From Candidatus Bathyarchaeota archaeon A05DMB-5 (lineage in GTDB: Archaea > Thermoproteota > Bathyarchaeia > Bathyarchaeales > Bathycorpusculaceae), in contig JABFQP010000004.1 in NCBI GenBank assembly GCA_019685655.1, positions 1 through 64,000 on the forward strand: a stretch of 64,000 bases of DNA, written 5' to 3'. The notes below the pieces were generated by a model, which was not told where the DNA came from, did not search any database, and was given only the letters and a program-made list of their open reading frames with translations. The position numbers were made by a program, and so were the translations under genes. Shown piece by piece: positions 45,869 to 54,684 of the stretch (the first letter of the stretch is position 1; every line of letters begins with the position of its first letter).

Positions 45869-46216
45869 TTACTCATCACCCTTACTGATTTCGCTATCAT
45901 CTTTTTCCTCATTTTCAATTGTTTTATTTTGTTCTATTTCTGTTAGCTTTCTGATGTCGCATGTTCCATACTTCTTAGAAGCGATAACAAGCAAACCCAA
46001 GACAATAGCAGTAACACAAGTGTCGGTGGAAAAAGCAAGTATCAAAAACGTTTCACCTAAAGCTCTATCCAACGAAGAAGCAAGCAAAACAAAATTCATC
46101 GAAGCCGCCACTGCAATCAATTCAATCGATATTAACACTTTTACCAATTGACGCCTAGTCAAAAGACCGTAAATACCAACTGCAAGCAATGTAACTGAAA
46201 GAATTATGTAATCCAT
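45869..46216 (-). CDS. Complex I-like subunit K (NuoK/MrpC type)
   Basis: 115 residues: three membrane helices, with KVLISIELIAVAASMNFVLLA carrying the conserved membrane Glu. The third helix has an Asp-Thr pair (FSTDTCVTAIVLGLL) where NuoK usually has Ala-Glu. A charged 30-residue C-terminal tail is extra. Its start overlaps the J stop by one base. Confidence 0.88.
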   Translation of the reverse strand: MDYIILSVTLLAVGIYGLLTRRQLVKVLISIELIAVAASMNFVLLASSLDRALGETFLILAFSTDTCVTAIVLGLLVIASKKYGTCDIRKLTEIEQNKTIENEEKDDSEISKGDE

Positions 46217-46680
46217 CAGCGTTCACCCTCCTTTCTTTCATAAAGAACTATCGCAATGCCCAAAGCAACAGTCATTATGACTAAACCCTGCAGAACAACG
46301 TCTATTGCTCTCAAATCCCAAATAGCTTGCCCAAACGAAACACTCGAAGAAACATTAGCCGGCATAACTGCAACAGACAATAAAACTGATGGAAGCGACA
46401 ACACCAAGGCAACTACAGCAACCAGAGACAGGTTTTTAAACGACTTTTTCTTGCTTGGCTTTTCGCTGAGCATTTCACCAGACAAGAAAAGAACCGCCAA
46501 AGTCCCAGCACCAACAGCTAACTGAAAAACAGCTACAAAAGTGGCATCACTTAAAGCGTACAAAATCGCCATCAAAACAAACACACAAGCCAAAGAAGCA
46601 ACAGAATAAACTGCCTCATCAAGATAGATTGCCAAACAAGCCGAAACAACCAAACCCACCGCAATCAATTCAACAATCAT
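46216..46680 (-). CDS. Complex I-like subunit J (NuoJ type)
   Basis: 154 residues, five membrane helices, with the family block LYALSDATFVAVFQLAVGAGTLAVLFLSGEML corresponding to the NuoJ pi-bulge helix that couples the quinone/proton path. It lies between I and K in canonical order. Start ATG 46680. Confidence 0.88.
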   Translation of the reverse strand: MIVELIAVGLVVSACLAIYLDEAVYSVASLACVFVLMAILYALSDATFVAVFQLAVGAGTLAVLFLSGEMLSEKPSKKKSFKNLSLVAVVALVLSLPSVLLSVAVMPANVSSSVSFGQAIWDLRAIDVVLQGLVIMTVALGIAIVLYERKEGER

Positions 46681-46683
46681 TTT

Positions 46684-47058
46684 CTACGCACCGCCAACCT
46701 TACCCGAATCTGTTTGAGGCTTTACCACCAAGTCAGATTTATCAGTTGAGGCAAGCTCAAAAATTTCCGAACTTTTAATCGCACTCCTAGGACAGCTTTC
46801 AGCACATTGATAACAGAAAACACAAAGATCCAAGTGAAACAACGGCCTCTTCTTCCCATCCACATCAACCATCTCAATAGCCTTTGCAGGGCAATCCCTA
46901 GCGCACAAGCCACAACTAACACAGAGACTTATATCAAACACGTGTTTGCCACGGAAGCCAACAGGAACTTTCGGCTTCACTTCTGGATATTTCCGTGTAG
47001 CTGGTTTTTTAAAAACATGAGAAAACACTTCCCTCAACATTGGCGACAACTTAACCAT
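46684..47058 (-). CDS. Complex I-like subunit I (2x[4Fe-4S] NuoI/HyfH type)
   Basis: About 124 residues with two cluster motifs, CVSCGLCARDCPAKAIEM and CVFCYQCAESCPRSAIK, carrying electrons between the catalytic B/CD pair and the outer donor. I place the start at ATG 47058, after a strong GAGGTGA eight bases ahead; the frame opens at ATG 47091, but that would overlap H. The C-terminus extends about 30 residues past the last cluster. Confidence 0.92.
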   Translation of the reverse strand: MVKLSPMLREVFSHVFKKPATRKYPEVKPKVPVGFRGKHVFDISLCVSCGLCARDCPAKAIEMVDVDGKKRPLFHLDLCVFCYQCAESCPRSAIKSSEIFELASTDKSDLVVKPQTDSGKVGGA

Positions 47059-47066
47059 CTGTCTCT

Positions 47067-48059
47067 TCACCTCATTAATGGATTGAACCACAAGCCCAAG
47101 GCAACTGTTACAGCAAGGGATAATAGCGACAGAGGCAACAACACTTTCCAGTTGGCAACCAACACTTGATCAATGCGCAACCTTGCAAACACACACGTCA
47201 AATATTCACTAATCACAATCACCACTAGAAGTTTAAGCACAAACCATAAAGCATACCAAAACATAGGCAAACCGAAAAATACAGGTCCATAAGGACCACC
47301 CAAAAATAGCTCAACGGCAATGGCTGCGCCTAGAACGATTTGCACATCCTTAGAAAGCTTCAAGAAAGCTAACTTTCTGCCAGTATATTCTGTCTCGTAG
47401 CCTCCAACAATCTCAGTTTCAGCATGTGGGACATCAAACGGGTCTTTCTCCAATTCTGCCTGAAGAGTAAGGATAAACAATGCAAAAACCCATGGAATTA
47501 AAAGGGCAAATGGAACATTTTGACTCAAAGCTATAGCTGAAATGCTAAGATTGCCCGTTAGAAATGCCGGAGCTAACGCAAGAATGAAAAGAGGTATGTC
47601 ATAACCAAGAAACTGTGTCAAAACCCTGGTTGCGCCCACTGCACTGTAGGGGTTTGTTGAAGACCATCCAGAAAGAAAAAGGAAAAAGTTAGCAATAGAC
47701 ACCAATGTTAGGACAAGAATTAGGTCTCCTTCAAAATTTGAATTTGGGATAACGTTTGCTCCATCAACTGGCAAAAAGAGAAAAGCAAAAACGAAAATTG
47801 AAAAAGAAAGAATAGGCGCAAGCCTGAACACAACATTTCTGGTATTAAATGGAATTATGTCCTCCTTTGTCAACAACTTGACGAAATCAGCCAGAGGTTG
47901 AAGAACACCTGCTGGACCAGTATAAGTAGGTCCCATTCTGTTTTGCATCCGAGCTTCTATTTTTCTTTCAACCCAGTCACAAAACATAGTAAACAACAAA
48001 ATAAAGGCAAAGCCAGGAAAGACCAACACGCGAAAAACAAATTCTGGATTTAGGCTCAT
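47067..48059 (-). CDS. Complex I-like subunit H (NuoH/HyfC type)
   Basis: 330 residues, eight membrane helices. ERKIEARMQNRMGPTYTGPAGVLQPLADFVKLLTKED, read in pieces, and AELEKDPFDVPHAETEIVGGYETEYTG hold the conserved acidic residues of the E-channel, where the catalytic arm meets the membrane. This subunit is shared by complex I, Fpo and group 4 hydrogenases. Start ATG 48059. Confidence 0.93.
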   Translation of the reverse strand: MSLNPEFVFRVLVFPGFAFILLFTMFCDWVERKIEARMQNRMGPTYTGPAGVLQPLADFVKLLTKEDIIPFNTRNVVFRLAPILSFSIFVFAFLFLPVDGANVIPNSNFEGDLILVLTLVSIANFFLFLSGWSSTNPYSAVGATRVLTQFLGYDIPLFILALAPAFLTGNLSISAIALSQNVPFALLIPWVFALFILTLQAELEKDPFDVPHAETEIVGGYETEYTGRKLAFLKLSKDVQIVLGAAIAVELFLGGPYGPVFFGLPMFWYALWFVLKLLVVIVISEYLTCVFARLRIDQVLVANWKVLLPLSLLSLAVTVALGLWFNPLMR

Positions 48060-48069
48060 TTTCTGCCTC

Positions 48070-49657
48070 CTATCTATCCGTGCAAGAGAAGCAAGGGTCT
48101 AAACTAACGAAACTTGCTGGCACATCCGCTATGTTGCCGCCTTCTGCAATTCGAACAAAAGAAAGAATATTGGCAAAAGTTGGAGTACGCACTTTCACAC
48201 GTTCTGGATATGCTGTCCCATTGCTTTTCACATAGTAAAACAATTCACCTCTCGGCGCTTCAACACGACTAATCGCCTCGCCAATTGGCACGATTCTTGG
48301 CACTCTAACTCTGTAAGGTCCACTCGGCAAATTGTCCAAAACATAATTTATTATGTTTATGCTTTCACTAATTTCATCCAAGCGAACCATAAGCCTCGCC
48401 CAAGAATCCCCTTCATCGTAAGTCACTATGTTAAATGGGATTTCACTATAAGCCGCATAGGGTTCATCCTTTCTAACATCCATTTTCACGCCAGAACCCC
48501 CGAGCAACTGGACCAACAACACATAGTTTCAAAGCATCTTGTTTACTCAGCACTCCAACATTTTTAGTTCTCATCTTAAAAGTCGGATCGTTCTCAAAAA
48601 TACGCTTGTAAAAGCCCATTTTTTCCTTCAAGTTCATCAATTCTGTTTTAATCTTTGGAACAGTCTCCTCTTGTAAGTCTCGCCTTACGCCACCTATTGT
48701 TATGAATGAGGCAATGACTCTGTTGCCAGTAAGCCACTCCACAATGTCCATCACTGGTTCACGGTCACGCCACATGTACTGAAACAAAGTCTCATACCCA
48801 ATCTCTAATCCAGCATGACCTAAAAGAAGCATATGACTATGAATTCGGTTCAATTCCAAAATTAATGTTCGCAGATAATTGGCTCTCGGCGGCACGCTCA
48901 CACCTAATATAGCTTCCACTGCCTGACAAAAGCATGCCGCGTGGCAAGCGTTGCAGATTCCACAGATTCTTTCAACCAAATAGATATCTTGCAGGTAAGT
49001 GCGCTTTTCCGCGGCTTTCTCAATTCCTCGATGGACATAACCAATGCGAGGCTCAACCTCTTTCACATTTTCTCCATCAACTTTTAAAGAAAACTTCTCT
49101 GGCTCTATCAAAGCAGGATGCTGAGGACCCACTATAATATTTATCAACTTCCCATCGTTCGAGAGCTGCCCTTCGCCAGAAGAAACATTAGCATTTTCCA
49201 TTCTGTTTGGAACAAAAACCTCAGCATCCTTCCTAAGTGGAAAAAGATTTTTCGGCCAATCATCCGGCAAGACTAATCTCTTGAGGTTTGGATGTCCTTC
49301 AAACTTTACGCCAAATAAATCAGCCACTTCTCTTTCATGAAAATTCGCACCTGGAATCAAATCTGTTATGCTCTTGATCTCCGCATCTTCTTTAGGCACT
49401 TCTGTCCTAATCGTAATTATGGTTCCACGACTACGGATATGGTACATCAGCTCAATAGTCTTCCCCAAATCCACACCTGTAAGCGCCGATAAACCAGCAT
49501 TTTCATCTGCCTCAAGCAAAGCTTTTAATGCATCTTTATGAAACTTAGCGTCAACGCGAACAAAGGCTCTGCCAGGCTGTAGAGTCCCAATTTGAAGGAT
49601 TTTCTCTCCAAGCTTATTGCTGAGCAGAACAGCCACGTCATTTTCAACGTTTGTCAC
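48070..49657 (-). CDS. Fused NuoC-NuoD / [NiFe]-hydrogenase large subunit, with a one-base frameshift at 48497-48501
   Basis: The N-terminal ~140 residues are NuoC-like (FHEREVADLFGVKFEGHPNLKRL). The rest is NuoD/hydrogenase large subunit. Nickel-ligand motifs are intact: ERICGICNACH near residue 230 (Cys232, Cys235, His239) and DPCFSCTDR at the very end. NuoD of true complex I lacks these, so this looks like a catalytic [NiFe] hydrogenase of the HycE/HyfG fusion type. No C-terminal extension follows DPCFSCTDR; the gene stops there, as in CooH and EchE, so protease maturation is probably not needed. The reading frame breaks in a run of five G (minus strand) after VVGPVARG; four G would restore VVGPVARGSGVKMDVRKDEPY. 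Start GTG 49657. Confidence 0.88.
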
Positions 49658-50090
49658 TTGTTTTCGCCTCGATTGATTTAAGCAGCTTTACGATTCCGTC
49701 AATCATCGCTTCAGGTTTCGGTGGACACCCGGGAATGTAGACGTTAACTGGAATAACCTTGTCAACACCTCCCAGCACATTATAGTTTCCTTCAAACACG
49801 CCACCTGAACAAGCACAGGCGCCTATTGCGACGACAAATTTTGGTTCAGGCATCTGTTCATAAATACGCTTTAGCCTACCAGCACATTGCCTCGTGACTA
49901 CACCAGTAGTTAATAGAACGTCCGCATGCCTTGGCGAAGGCTCAAGCAAGATTCCAAAGCGTTCCACATCATATTTAGGCGTTAAAAGCGCAACAACCTC
50001 AATATCGCAGCCGTTGCACGCTCCAGAGTTGAAATGAAGAACCCAAGGTGATTTCAACCTCGCCCATTTTAAAAGACGAGCAGAAGACAT
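49644..50090 (-). CDS. [NiFe]-hydrogenase small subunit / NuoB homologue with hydrogenase-type cluster motif
   Basis: 148 residues. FNSGACNGCDIEVVALLTPKYDVERFGI near residue 25 is the small-subunit proximal-cluster motif of HycG/HyfI/MbhJ type (CxxC at 25 and 28); NuoB of complex I has adjacent cysteines (CC) here. The remaining ligands are in GACACSGGVFEG and IPGCPPKPE. Together with the intact nickel site of the CD subunit this supports real H2 chemistry. The stop overlaps the start of CD by 14 bases. Start ATG 50090 adjoins the A subunit stop. Confidence 0.9.
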   Translation of the reverse strand: MSSARLLKWARLKSPWVLHFNSGACNGCDIEVVALLTPKYDVERFGILLEPSPRHADVLLTTGVVTRQCAGRLKRIYEQMPEPKFVVAIGACACSGGVFEGNYNVLGGVDKVIPVNVYIPGCPPKPEAMIDGIVKLLKSIEAKTSDKR

Positions 50091-50438
50091 TATTGATCGC
50101 CCCCTTCAAAAAGAAGGAAACTCGATATAAGCACCATGCTCAGGTAAAGCATGAATAAAAACACGCTCGTTATTTGAAGTTTTAAGGAAGCAAAAGCAAC
50201 CAGCAAAATCGAGGAATCCAAAACTACAAAATATATGAGATACTTATAAAGTGACACATTAATTCTCAATTTGCAGAAAGTTGCCTTTTCTCCACACGCA
50301 TACGTGGATTCACCTTTCCCGTCTCGCGCAGATTTTGCTGACAACCAACGACCAAACATGTAAACAAGAAAAGATGCAACCAGTATTAAAAAGAAAGCAG
50401 TAACTAACTCAACAAGCGTAGCAGGTCACCGTCACCAC
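50090..50438 (-). CDS. Complex I-like subunit A (NuoA type), 5' end probably frameshifted
   Basis: From ATG 50359 the frame gives 89 residues, but the family needs a first helix. One lies directly upstream in frame (ELVTAFFLILVASFLVYMFGRWLSAKSARDG, read in pieces) without a standard start codon after the TGA near 50428-50430. GTG codons at 50427-50438, preceded by GGAG, start a different frame; a one-base change near 50410-50418 would join them. Aligned features: the TM1 loop, TYACG for the YECG-type motif, KLRINVSLYKYLIYFVVLDSSIL for the NuoA second helix (the usual Glu is missing), and a third helix. A NuoA subunit in a hydrogenase operon is unusual. Confidence 0.65.
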
Positions 50439-50578
50439 AATCTTCTCCATAACATTTCGCACTCTTATGTTACACTCTTTTCCGCATGTTGAACTATCTA
50501 TGCTTGAAACATTAAGCAACGTTGGAAACCGCACAGTGGAATTTAAATTTTATCCATCTGTTTTTCAGTATAATTACT

Positions 50579-50812
50579 TTGAACATAATAGATGATGAAA
50601 GGCTACTTCTATTAAAAATATTAGAGTTACGTCACAAAATTATCGAATCTTCAAAATAAGAGTTAGGACTTGAACCCTTTTTTGATATGGGTAGGGACAG
50701 CCCTACCATTCTAGAACTCAACTACACCGAATGCGCTGCGGAAGAAGAATTAGATCAGCTACTATTCAAAATCGACGTCTATCTGCACACTAGAAAATTT
50801 TCTTCTATCTAA
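50579..50812 (+). pseudogene. Remnant of a small gene interrupted by a TAA codon
   Basis: Starting at TTG 50579 the frame reads MNIIDDERLLLLKILELRHKIIESSK, a TAA stop at 50657-50659, and then continues in the same frame for about 50 sense codons (ELGLEPFFDMGRDSPTILELNYTE... to ...RKFSSI, stop 50810-50812). The composition on both sides of the stop looks protein-coding. A TATA-like tttaaatttta stands about 30 bases before the TTG. Either a decayed small gene or a single-base error. The intact product would be 77 residues of unknown function. Confidence 0.4.
50687..50709. repeat. Inverted repeat (9-bp arms, one bulge) inside the pseudogene
   Basis: ATGGGTAGGG / CCCTACCAT around the 4-base loop ACAG pairs with one bulged G. 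It may be only a coding coincidence, but it is the strongest hairpin in the 450-base gap between the hydrogenase operon and malate dehydrogenase. A T7 run at 50829-50835 on the minus strand, beyond the dehydrogenase stop, and a TATA-like ctatatataa at 50845-50854 are the only other signals there. Confidence 0.4.
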
Positions 50813-50889
50813 AAACCTCTGCCCTACAAGAAAAAAAGTTGAACCTATATATAAGGGGGGATAAACTTTACAGAACAAATAACGTTCTT

Positions 50890-51801
50890 CTAACCATTCA
50901 GTTTCTTTATGGCTTCTTTAATGGTCAACACTGAGTTTTCGAAACTCTTCTTCGTCTTCGGCATTAACTTCAACTCTAGTATTCTTTCTATTCCATTTCT
51001 GCCCAAAACTACTGGCACACCGATAGAAACGTCTGAAAATCCGTATTCTCCCTGTAAGACCGTAGAAACACTCATCACTCGATTTCTACCCCTAAGAATG
51101 GCATCAGCCATAATCGCAATTGTTGCCGCTGGTGCATAAGTCGTCGACCCTTTCAATTTTATCACATCAGCACCAGAACTCACTGTCAAATTCACTATCT
51201 TCTCAATCTGCTCCTCCCTAAGCAACTTCGTTATAGGTATCCCAGAAACAGAAGCGTACTCAACAAGCGGAACCATAGAATCCCCATGCTCACCAATAAC
51301 TAAAGCACGAACATCCTCCCTAGAAACATTCAATTCCGTCGCAATATAAGACCTAAAACGCAGAGTGTCCAAAATGTTTCCCATTCCAAAAACTCGATTT
51401 CTTTCAAAACCAGATTCCTTGTAAGCCACATAAGTCATAATATCAACGGGATTTGTGACAACCATCAACTTACAATCAGGCGTATACTTCACAATTTCCT
51501 TAACCACAGATTTAACTATCGTCGCATTCCTGTTCATAAGGTCAATCCGTGTCATCCCTGGTTTTCTCGCTTCACCCGCTGTTAATATTACAATTTCTGA
51601 GTTTTTCATTGCGCTGAAATCGTTTGTTCCCACAATCTTCCCATCAAACTCAATCGCTGGCGCCGTTTGCATCATATCTAAGGCTTCGCCTTTAGCTAAA
51701 TTCTCAAAAATGTCAATTAACACAACATCGCCTATTCTGTACCTTAAGATGTTAAATGCCGCAGCGCTTCCTACTTTTCCAGCGCCAATTATAGTTATCA
51801 T
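50890..51801 (-). CDS. Malate/lactate dehydrogenase (NAD(P)-dependent)
   Basis: 303 residues from ATG 51801 (MITIIGAGKVGS); the frame is open to 51948, but the extra 49 residues have no family counterpart. The Rossmann start GAGKVGSAAA, the coenzyme-binding VVLIDIFENLAKGEALDM, the substrate Arg in ARKPGMTRIDLM and the catalytic His in IGEHGDSMVP are all present. Arg at ARKPGMTR follows the malate dehydrogenase pattern. Asp in VLIDIFEN favours NAD. It supplies or drains oxaloacetate; it stands alone. Confidence 0.9.
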   Translation of the reverse strand: MITIIGAGKVGSAAAFNILRYRIGDVVLIDIFENLAKGEALDMMQTAPAIEFDGKIVGTNDFSAMKNSEIVILTAGEARKPGMTRIDLMNRNATIVKSVVKEIVKYTPDCKLMVVTNPVDIMTYVAYKESGFERNRVFGMGNILDTLRFRSYIATELNVSREDVRALVIGEHGDSMVPLVEYASVSGIPITKLLREEQIEKIVNLTVSSGADVIKLKGSTTYAPAATIAIMADAILRGRNRVMSVSTVLQGEYGFSDVSIGVPVVLGRNGIERILELKLMPKTKKSFENSVLTIKEAIKKLNG

Positions 51802-51865
51802 ACAAAAACGATTAGCTAATTCTAAATAGATATACTTAACTGCACTTTCTAATCCAATTTTCCTT

Positions 51866-52297
51866 TCATGTTGGCGGTCCTTGCAGCGCCCACTCGGGAA
51901 CACGCGCATTCGGAAAAGAATCTGCCCTAGGAAGATAAGGTTTAACATCCACTATTGGCGAACCATCGAGAGCATCAAGTCCCTTCACGGTCAGATTGCA
52001 TTTCTCAACTTTAACCAGTTCCACAACACACAAACCTATTGGGTTTGGACGTGAAGGGCTTCTGCAAGCAAAGACACCCGTTTCCACGTTCCACGCGTGC
52101 TTTCGTGGAAAAACCAGCAATGTTTGTCTCTCCTCTTCTTTATCACGCAGATGCATCCAGTAAAGAATGATAAGGTGCGAAAAATCTTGTATGCCCTTAA
52201 GTCCCGCACGAAATTCTGGAAAAATCCGCACTACAGCTTTCTGTTCACCGGCTTTTGCAACAACTCCAATAAAGCGAAGTTCACCTTTAACACTCAT
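51866..52297 (-). CDS. tRNA t6A37 methyltransferase TrmO (TsaA/YaeB family)
   Basis: 143 residues, one beta-barrel domain of the UPF0066/TrmO family: FSHLIILYWMHLRDKEE, VGVFACRSPSRPNPIGLCVVELVKVE (seen as VFACRSPSRPNPIGL), and LDALDGSPIVDVKPYLP. TrmO uses SAM to N6-methylate threonylcarbamoyl-adenosine at position 37 of tRNA-Thr species. The archaeal member lacks the C-terminal domain found in E. coli TrmO. Start ATG 52297. Confidence 0.88.
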   Translation of the reverse strand: MSVKGELRFIGVVAKAGEQKAVVRIFPEFRAGLKGIQDFSHLIILYWMHLRDKEEERQTLLVFPRKHAWNVETGVFACRSPSRPNPIGLCVVELVKVEKCNLTVKGLDALDGSPIVDVKPYLPRADSFPNARVPEWALQGPPT

Positions 52298-52415
52298 TTG
52301 CCATACACCTTTTATCTTTCATGAAACAATTGAGAACTGTAAATCAATATTCTAAATTCATAAGTGTTTTAATATTTTTCACGGTTAAGCTATGTGATTG
52401 CAGGGTGAAATTGCC

Positions 52416-52634
52416 TTGAGCGAGCAAATCTTTCAAAGTTGCAAGGAACTAATAGACGACGCAAAAATGGGCTGCGCAGACCTCGTTTTTAAAGAAGTTT
52501 GCCTTGAAATTTTATCAAGAGCACGAAACATTTTAACAGAAAAACAGTTTAAACAGTTAGTGGCTTATGCCGCCGAAAGAATGAAAGAGAAAATTCCTTT
52601 TGAATTGCAAGAACAATTAATGGCGCACAAGTGA
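52416..52634 (+). CDS. Small helical protein of unknown function
   Basis: About 72 residues from TTG 52416, with GGTGA seven bases before; an earlier in-frame TTG at 52398 adds six residues. Entirely helical by appearance (SEQIFQSCKELIDDAKMGCADLVFKEVCLEILSRARNI, in pieces), with three cysteines. No known family. Divergent from TrmO. Confidence 0.55.
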   Translation: MSEQIFQSCKELIDDAKMGCADLVFKEVCLEILSRARNILTEKQFKQLVAYAAERMKEKIPFELQEQLMAHK

Positions 52635-52750
52635 AACATAAGACACGTTCGCAAGCTTACCATTTAATCATCAACAGTTTGCGGGGCAACGCGGCATCGA
52701 AGACAATTCTACCCTGCAACTTTCATTTTTTGACAGAATACAAATTATGC

Positions 52751-53239
52751 CTAACCAAGCTTGTAGCCAATTTTCCTCAGAAACTCTTTTCTTGCTTTAA
52801 CGTCCTCAGCCTTTTCCACGCCTTTACTCTTTACCCCGTCAACAACGCCCATGATCCCTCTTCCCTGTTCAGTTTCAACAATTAAGACTTCAAGAGGATT
52901 TGCCGTAGCAGCGTAAATGGTGCAAACTTCTGGCACTTTTTTGATCTTGTCTAAAACGTTTATTGGATAAGCATTTTTAATGAAAATTATGAAACTGTGA
53001 CCACAAGCAATTTGGAAGGCTTTTTCCGCCGCTAACCGTCTTAATTCTTCATCGTTTCCTTCATGTCTCACTAAGCATGGTCCAGAACTTTCACAAAAGC
53101 CTATTCCAAATTTTATGTTAGGCACAGCGTTAACCAACGCTTCGTATAAATCTTCAACTGTTTTGATGAAGTGTGCCATGCCTAAAATCACATTGCAGTC
53201 CTTTGGTACTTCAACTTTCACGGTTTTAAATTCCAGCAT
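52751..53239 (-). CDS. DUF355 / adenosine-specific kinase family protein
   Basis: 162 residues from ATG 53239 (an upstream in-frame ATG at 53254 adds five residues). The sequence [34 protein letters not shown] with [21 protein letters not shown] and [15 protein letters not shown] matches the archaeal PF04008 family, named adenosine-specific kinase from structural work. In-cell role is unclear. Convergent with the small helical protein. Confidence 0.85.
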   Translation of the reverse strand: MLEFKTVKVEVPKDCNVILGMAHFIKTVEDLYEALVNAVPNIKFGIGFCESSGPCLVRHEGNDEELRRLAAEKAFQIACGHSFIIFIKNAYPINVLDKIKKVPEVCTIYAATANPLEVLIVETEQGRGIMGVVDGVKSKGVEKAEDVKARKEFLRKIGYKLG

Positions 53240-53283
53240 TACACCATCTCCCAATGCTGTTTTTGTAAGCGTTAGCTTAAAAA

Positions 53284-54597
53284 TTAAGCGTTGCTTTCAA
53301 TTTTTCTCCTCGCAACCTTTATAGCAAAAATTATCATGCCCAACACCACTATAATTGATGACATGTAGAAGGCATTCACATAAGCTGCATGTCTAGGCAA
53401 CCCAAACACTTCAATTTGAAAATCTGCAACTGGCCCGCCAACCAAAAATCCGGCAGGTCCCCAGCTTAACGCCATAACCGTATTGTATCTGCTGAGCAAT
53501 CGTCCTCTTTTATGCTCTGGAATTATGTCTCCAGCAAAAGCGAAACCCACCGTATAGAGTGTCCAGAATGCTACGCCATTTAATCCATAAGTTAAAGCCA
53601 TCATTGGAACATTTAAGGGTACGCTGTAAAAGAGTGGCGTAATTGCCGCGAGAATCAAACCGACGAATAGAACTTTGCTTCGTCCAATTTTATCTGCAAG
53701 TCCTCCAGATACTACACTGGCAAGCATGCCACCTACCGTCCAAGCGCTCAGTATAAGGCTCATTTCCGCGTCGCTTGCGTTTAGTCCTTCTGGCAAGTCG
53801 ATAAAAAGAAGAAAAATCTGATTGATTGACGCAGCACCTAAAACTATGATTATGAGAGATATCAGGAACCACTTGTAGGTTTTTTCGCTTTCATTAGTGT
53901 ATTCAATGTCATTTTCGTTGTTTTCCATGTTAATTTGTTGTTTTTGTTCATGGCTTCTTGTTTTTACGCGCCTTGACGTAAACGCCATTATCACTGTTCC
54001 CGCGAACAGTAAAACAGTAACTATGTAAAATATTGTGCCATTCCTAAACCCTTCTCCACTACAATATAGGAAACCCGCGAATATTATGCCAGTCATTCTA
54101 CCTAATGACGCAATGAAGTTTAACGTTCCAACTACTTTTCCACGTATCTCGGGCGTTGTAACATCCGTAAGCAACGTTGCCCATCCAACATCTGACATCG
54201 ACCAAAAAAACTCCAATATGGATAAACCAAAAATTATCGCCAAGCCCGCAACGAAACTGCTTCCAGCATCTATTAAGGATTTGTGAGTGATAAACACGAG
54301 TATGTAACTGAATGCAGCTATTGTTTCGCCAATAATTATCAGTTTTGTTCTAAGTCTATAACGGTCACTTATTCTTCCCCACAGCAAGTTCTGGCCTAAG
54401 GCAGAAGCCACCATGTTAAGTGTTCCAAGAGCTGCAGTTAACGTGGTTTTTGGCATTAGAGTGTAAAGGTAGTTTATCATAAAAGTGTAGAAAACTCCCC
54501 TTCTCACAAATGTTAAAAACTGGAAAAGTCCCAAATTAAAAAACACATGAACACTAGATGCAAGATTAAGCGAGTTTCTTTTAATGGGATTTTCCAT
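53284..54597 (-). CDS. Major facilitator superfamily transporter
   Basis: About 437 residues from ATG 54597 ([10 protein letters not shown]); the frame is open to ATG 54651. Twelve helices with a long charged cytoplasmic loop in the middle ([32 protein letters not shown], in pieces). MFS motifs [15 protein letters not shown] and [14 protein letters not shown] are present. Substrate unknown. It lies 45 bases downstream of an M29-family gene start region on the same strand order. Confidence 0.83.
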   Translation of the reverse strand: MENPIKRNSLNLASSVHVFFNLGLFQFLTFVRRGVFYTFMINYLYTLMPKTTLTAALGTLNMVASALGQNLLWGRISDRYRLRTKLIIIGETIAAFSYILVFITHKSLIDAGSSFVAGLAIIFGLSILEFFWSMSDVGWATLLTDVTTPEIRGKVVGTLNFIASLGRMTGIIFAGFLYCSGEGFRNGTIFYIVTVLLFAGTVIMAFTSRRVKTRSHEQKQQINMENNENDIEYTNESEKTYKWFLISLIIIVLGAASINQIFLLFIDLPEGLNASDAEMSLILSAWTVGGMLASVVSGGLADKIGRSKVLFVGLILAAITPLFYSVPLNVPMMALTYGLNGVAFWTLYTVGFAFAGDIIPEHKRGRLLSRYNTVMALSWGPAGFLVGGPVADFQIEVFGLPRHAAYVNAFYMSSIIVVLGMIIFAIKVARRKIESNA

Positions 54598-54684
54598 TTG
54601 AAAGGTCACTTCAGTTTTTCTACTTGTTATGGTGGCATTCTTGGTTTGCATCTAAAATGAAGATAGAGGAATGGATAAAACTTG

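Noticed and set aside
48490-48510. Programmed frameshifting in the hydrogenase large subunit.
   Set aside because: No slippery heptamer or downstream structure is evident, and a one-base surplus in a G-run explains it more simply.
48070-50438. Plain complex I / Fpo assignment based on gene order.
   Set aside because: The CxxC motifs of the large subunit (both ends) and the CNGC motif of the small subunit are hydrogenase features; NuoD and NuoB lack them.
50640-50760. On the minus strand, GGGTTCAAGTCC with a nearby GGTAGGG...CCCTACC stem looks like a tRNA T-arm and anticodon arm.
   Set aside because: The T-stem pairs only three bases, the anticodon loop would be four or eight bases, and no acceptor or D-stem is found. 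The same bases lie inside a coding-looking + strand frame.
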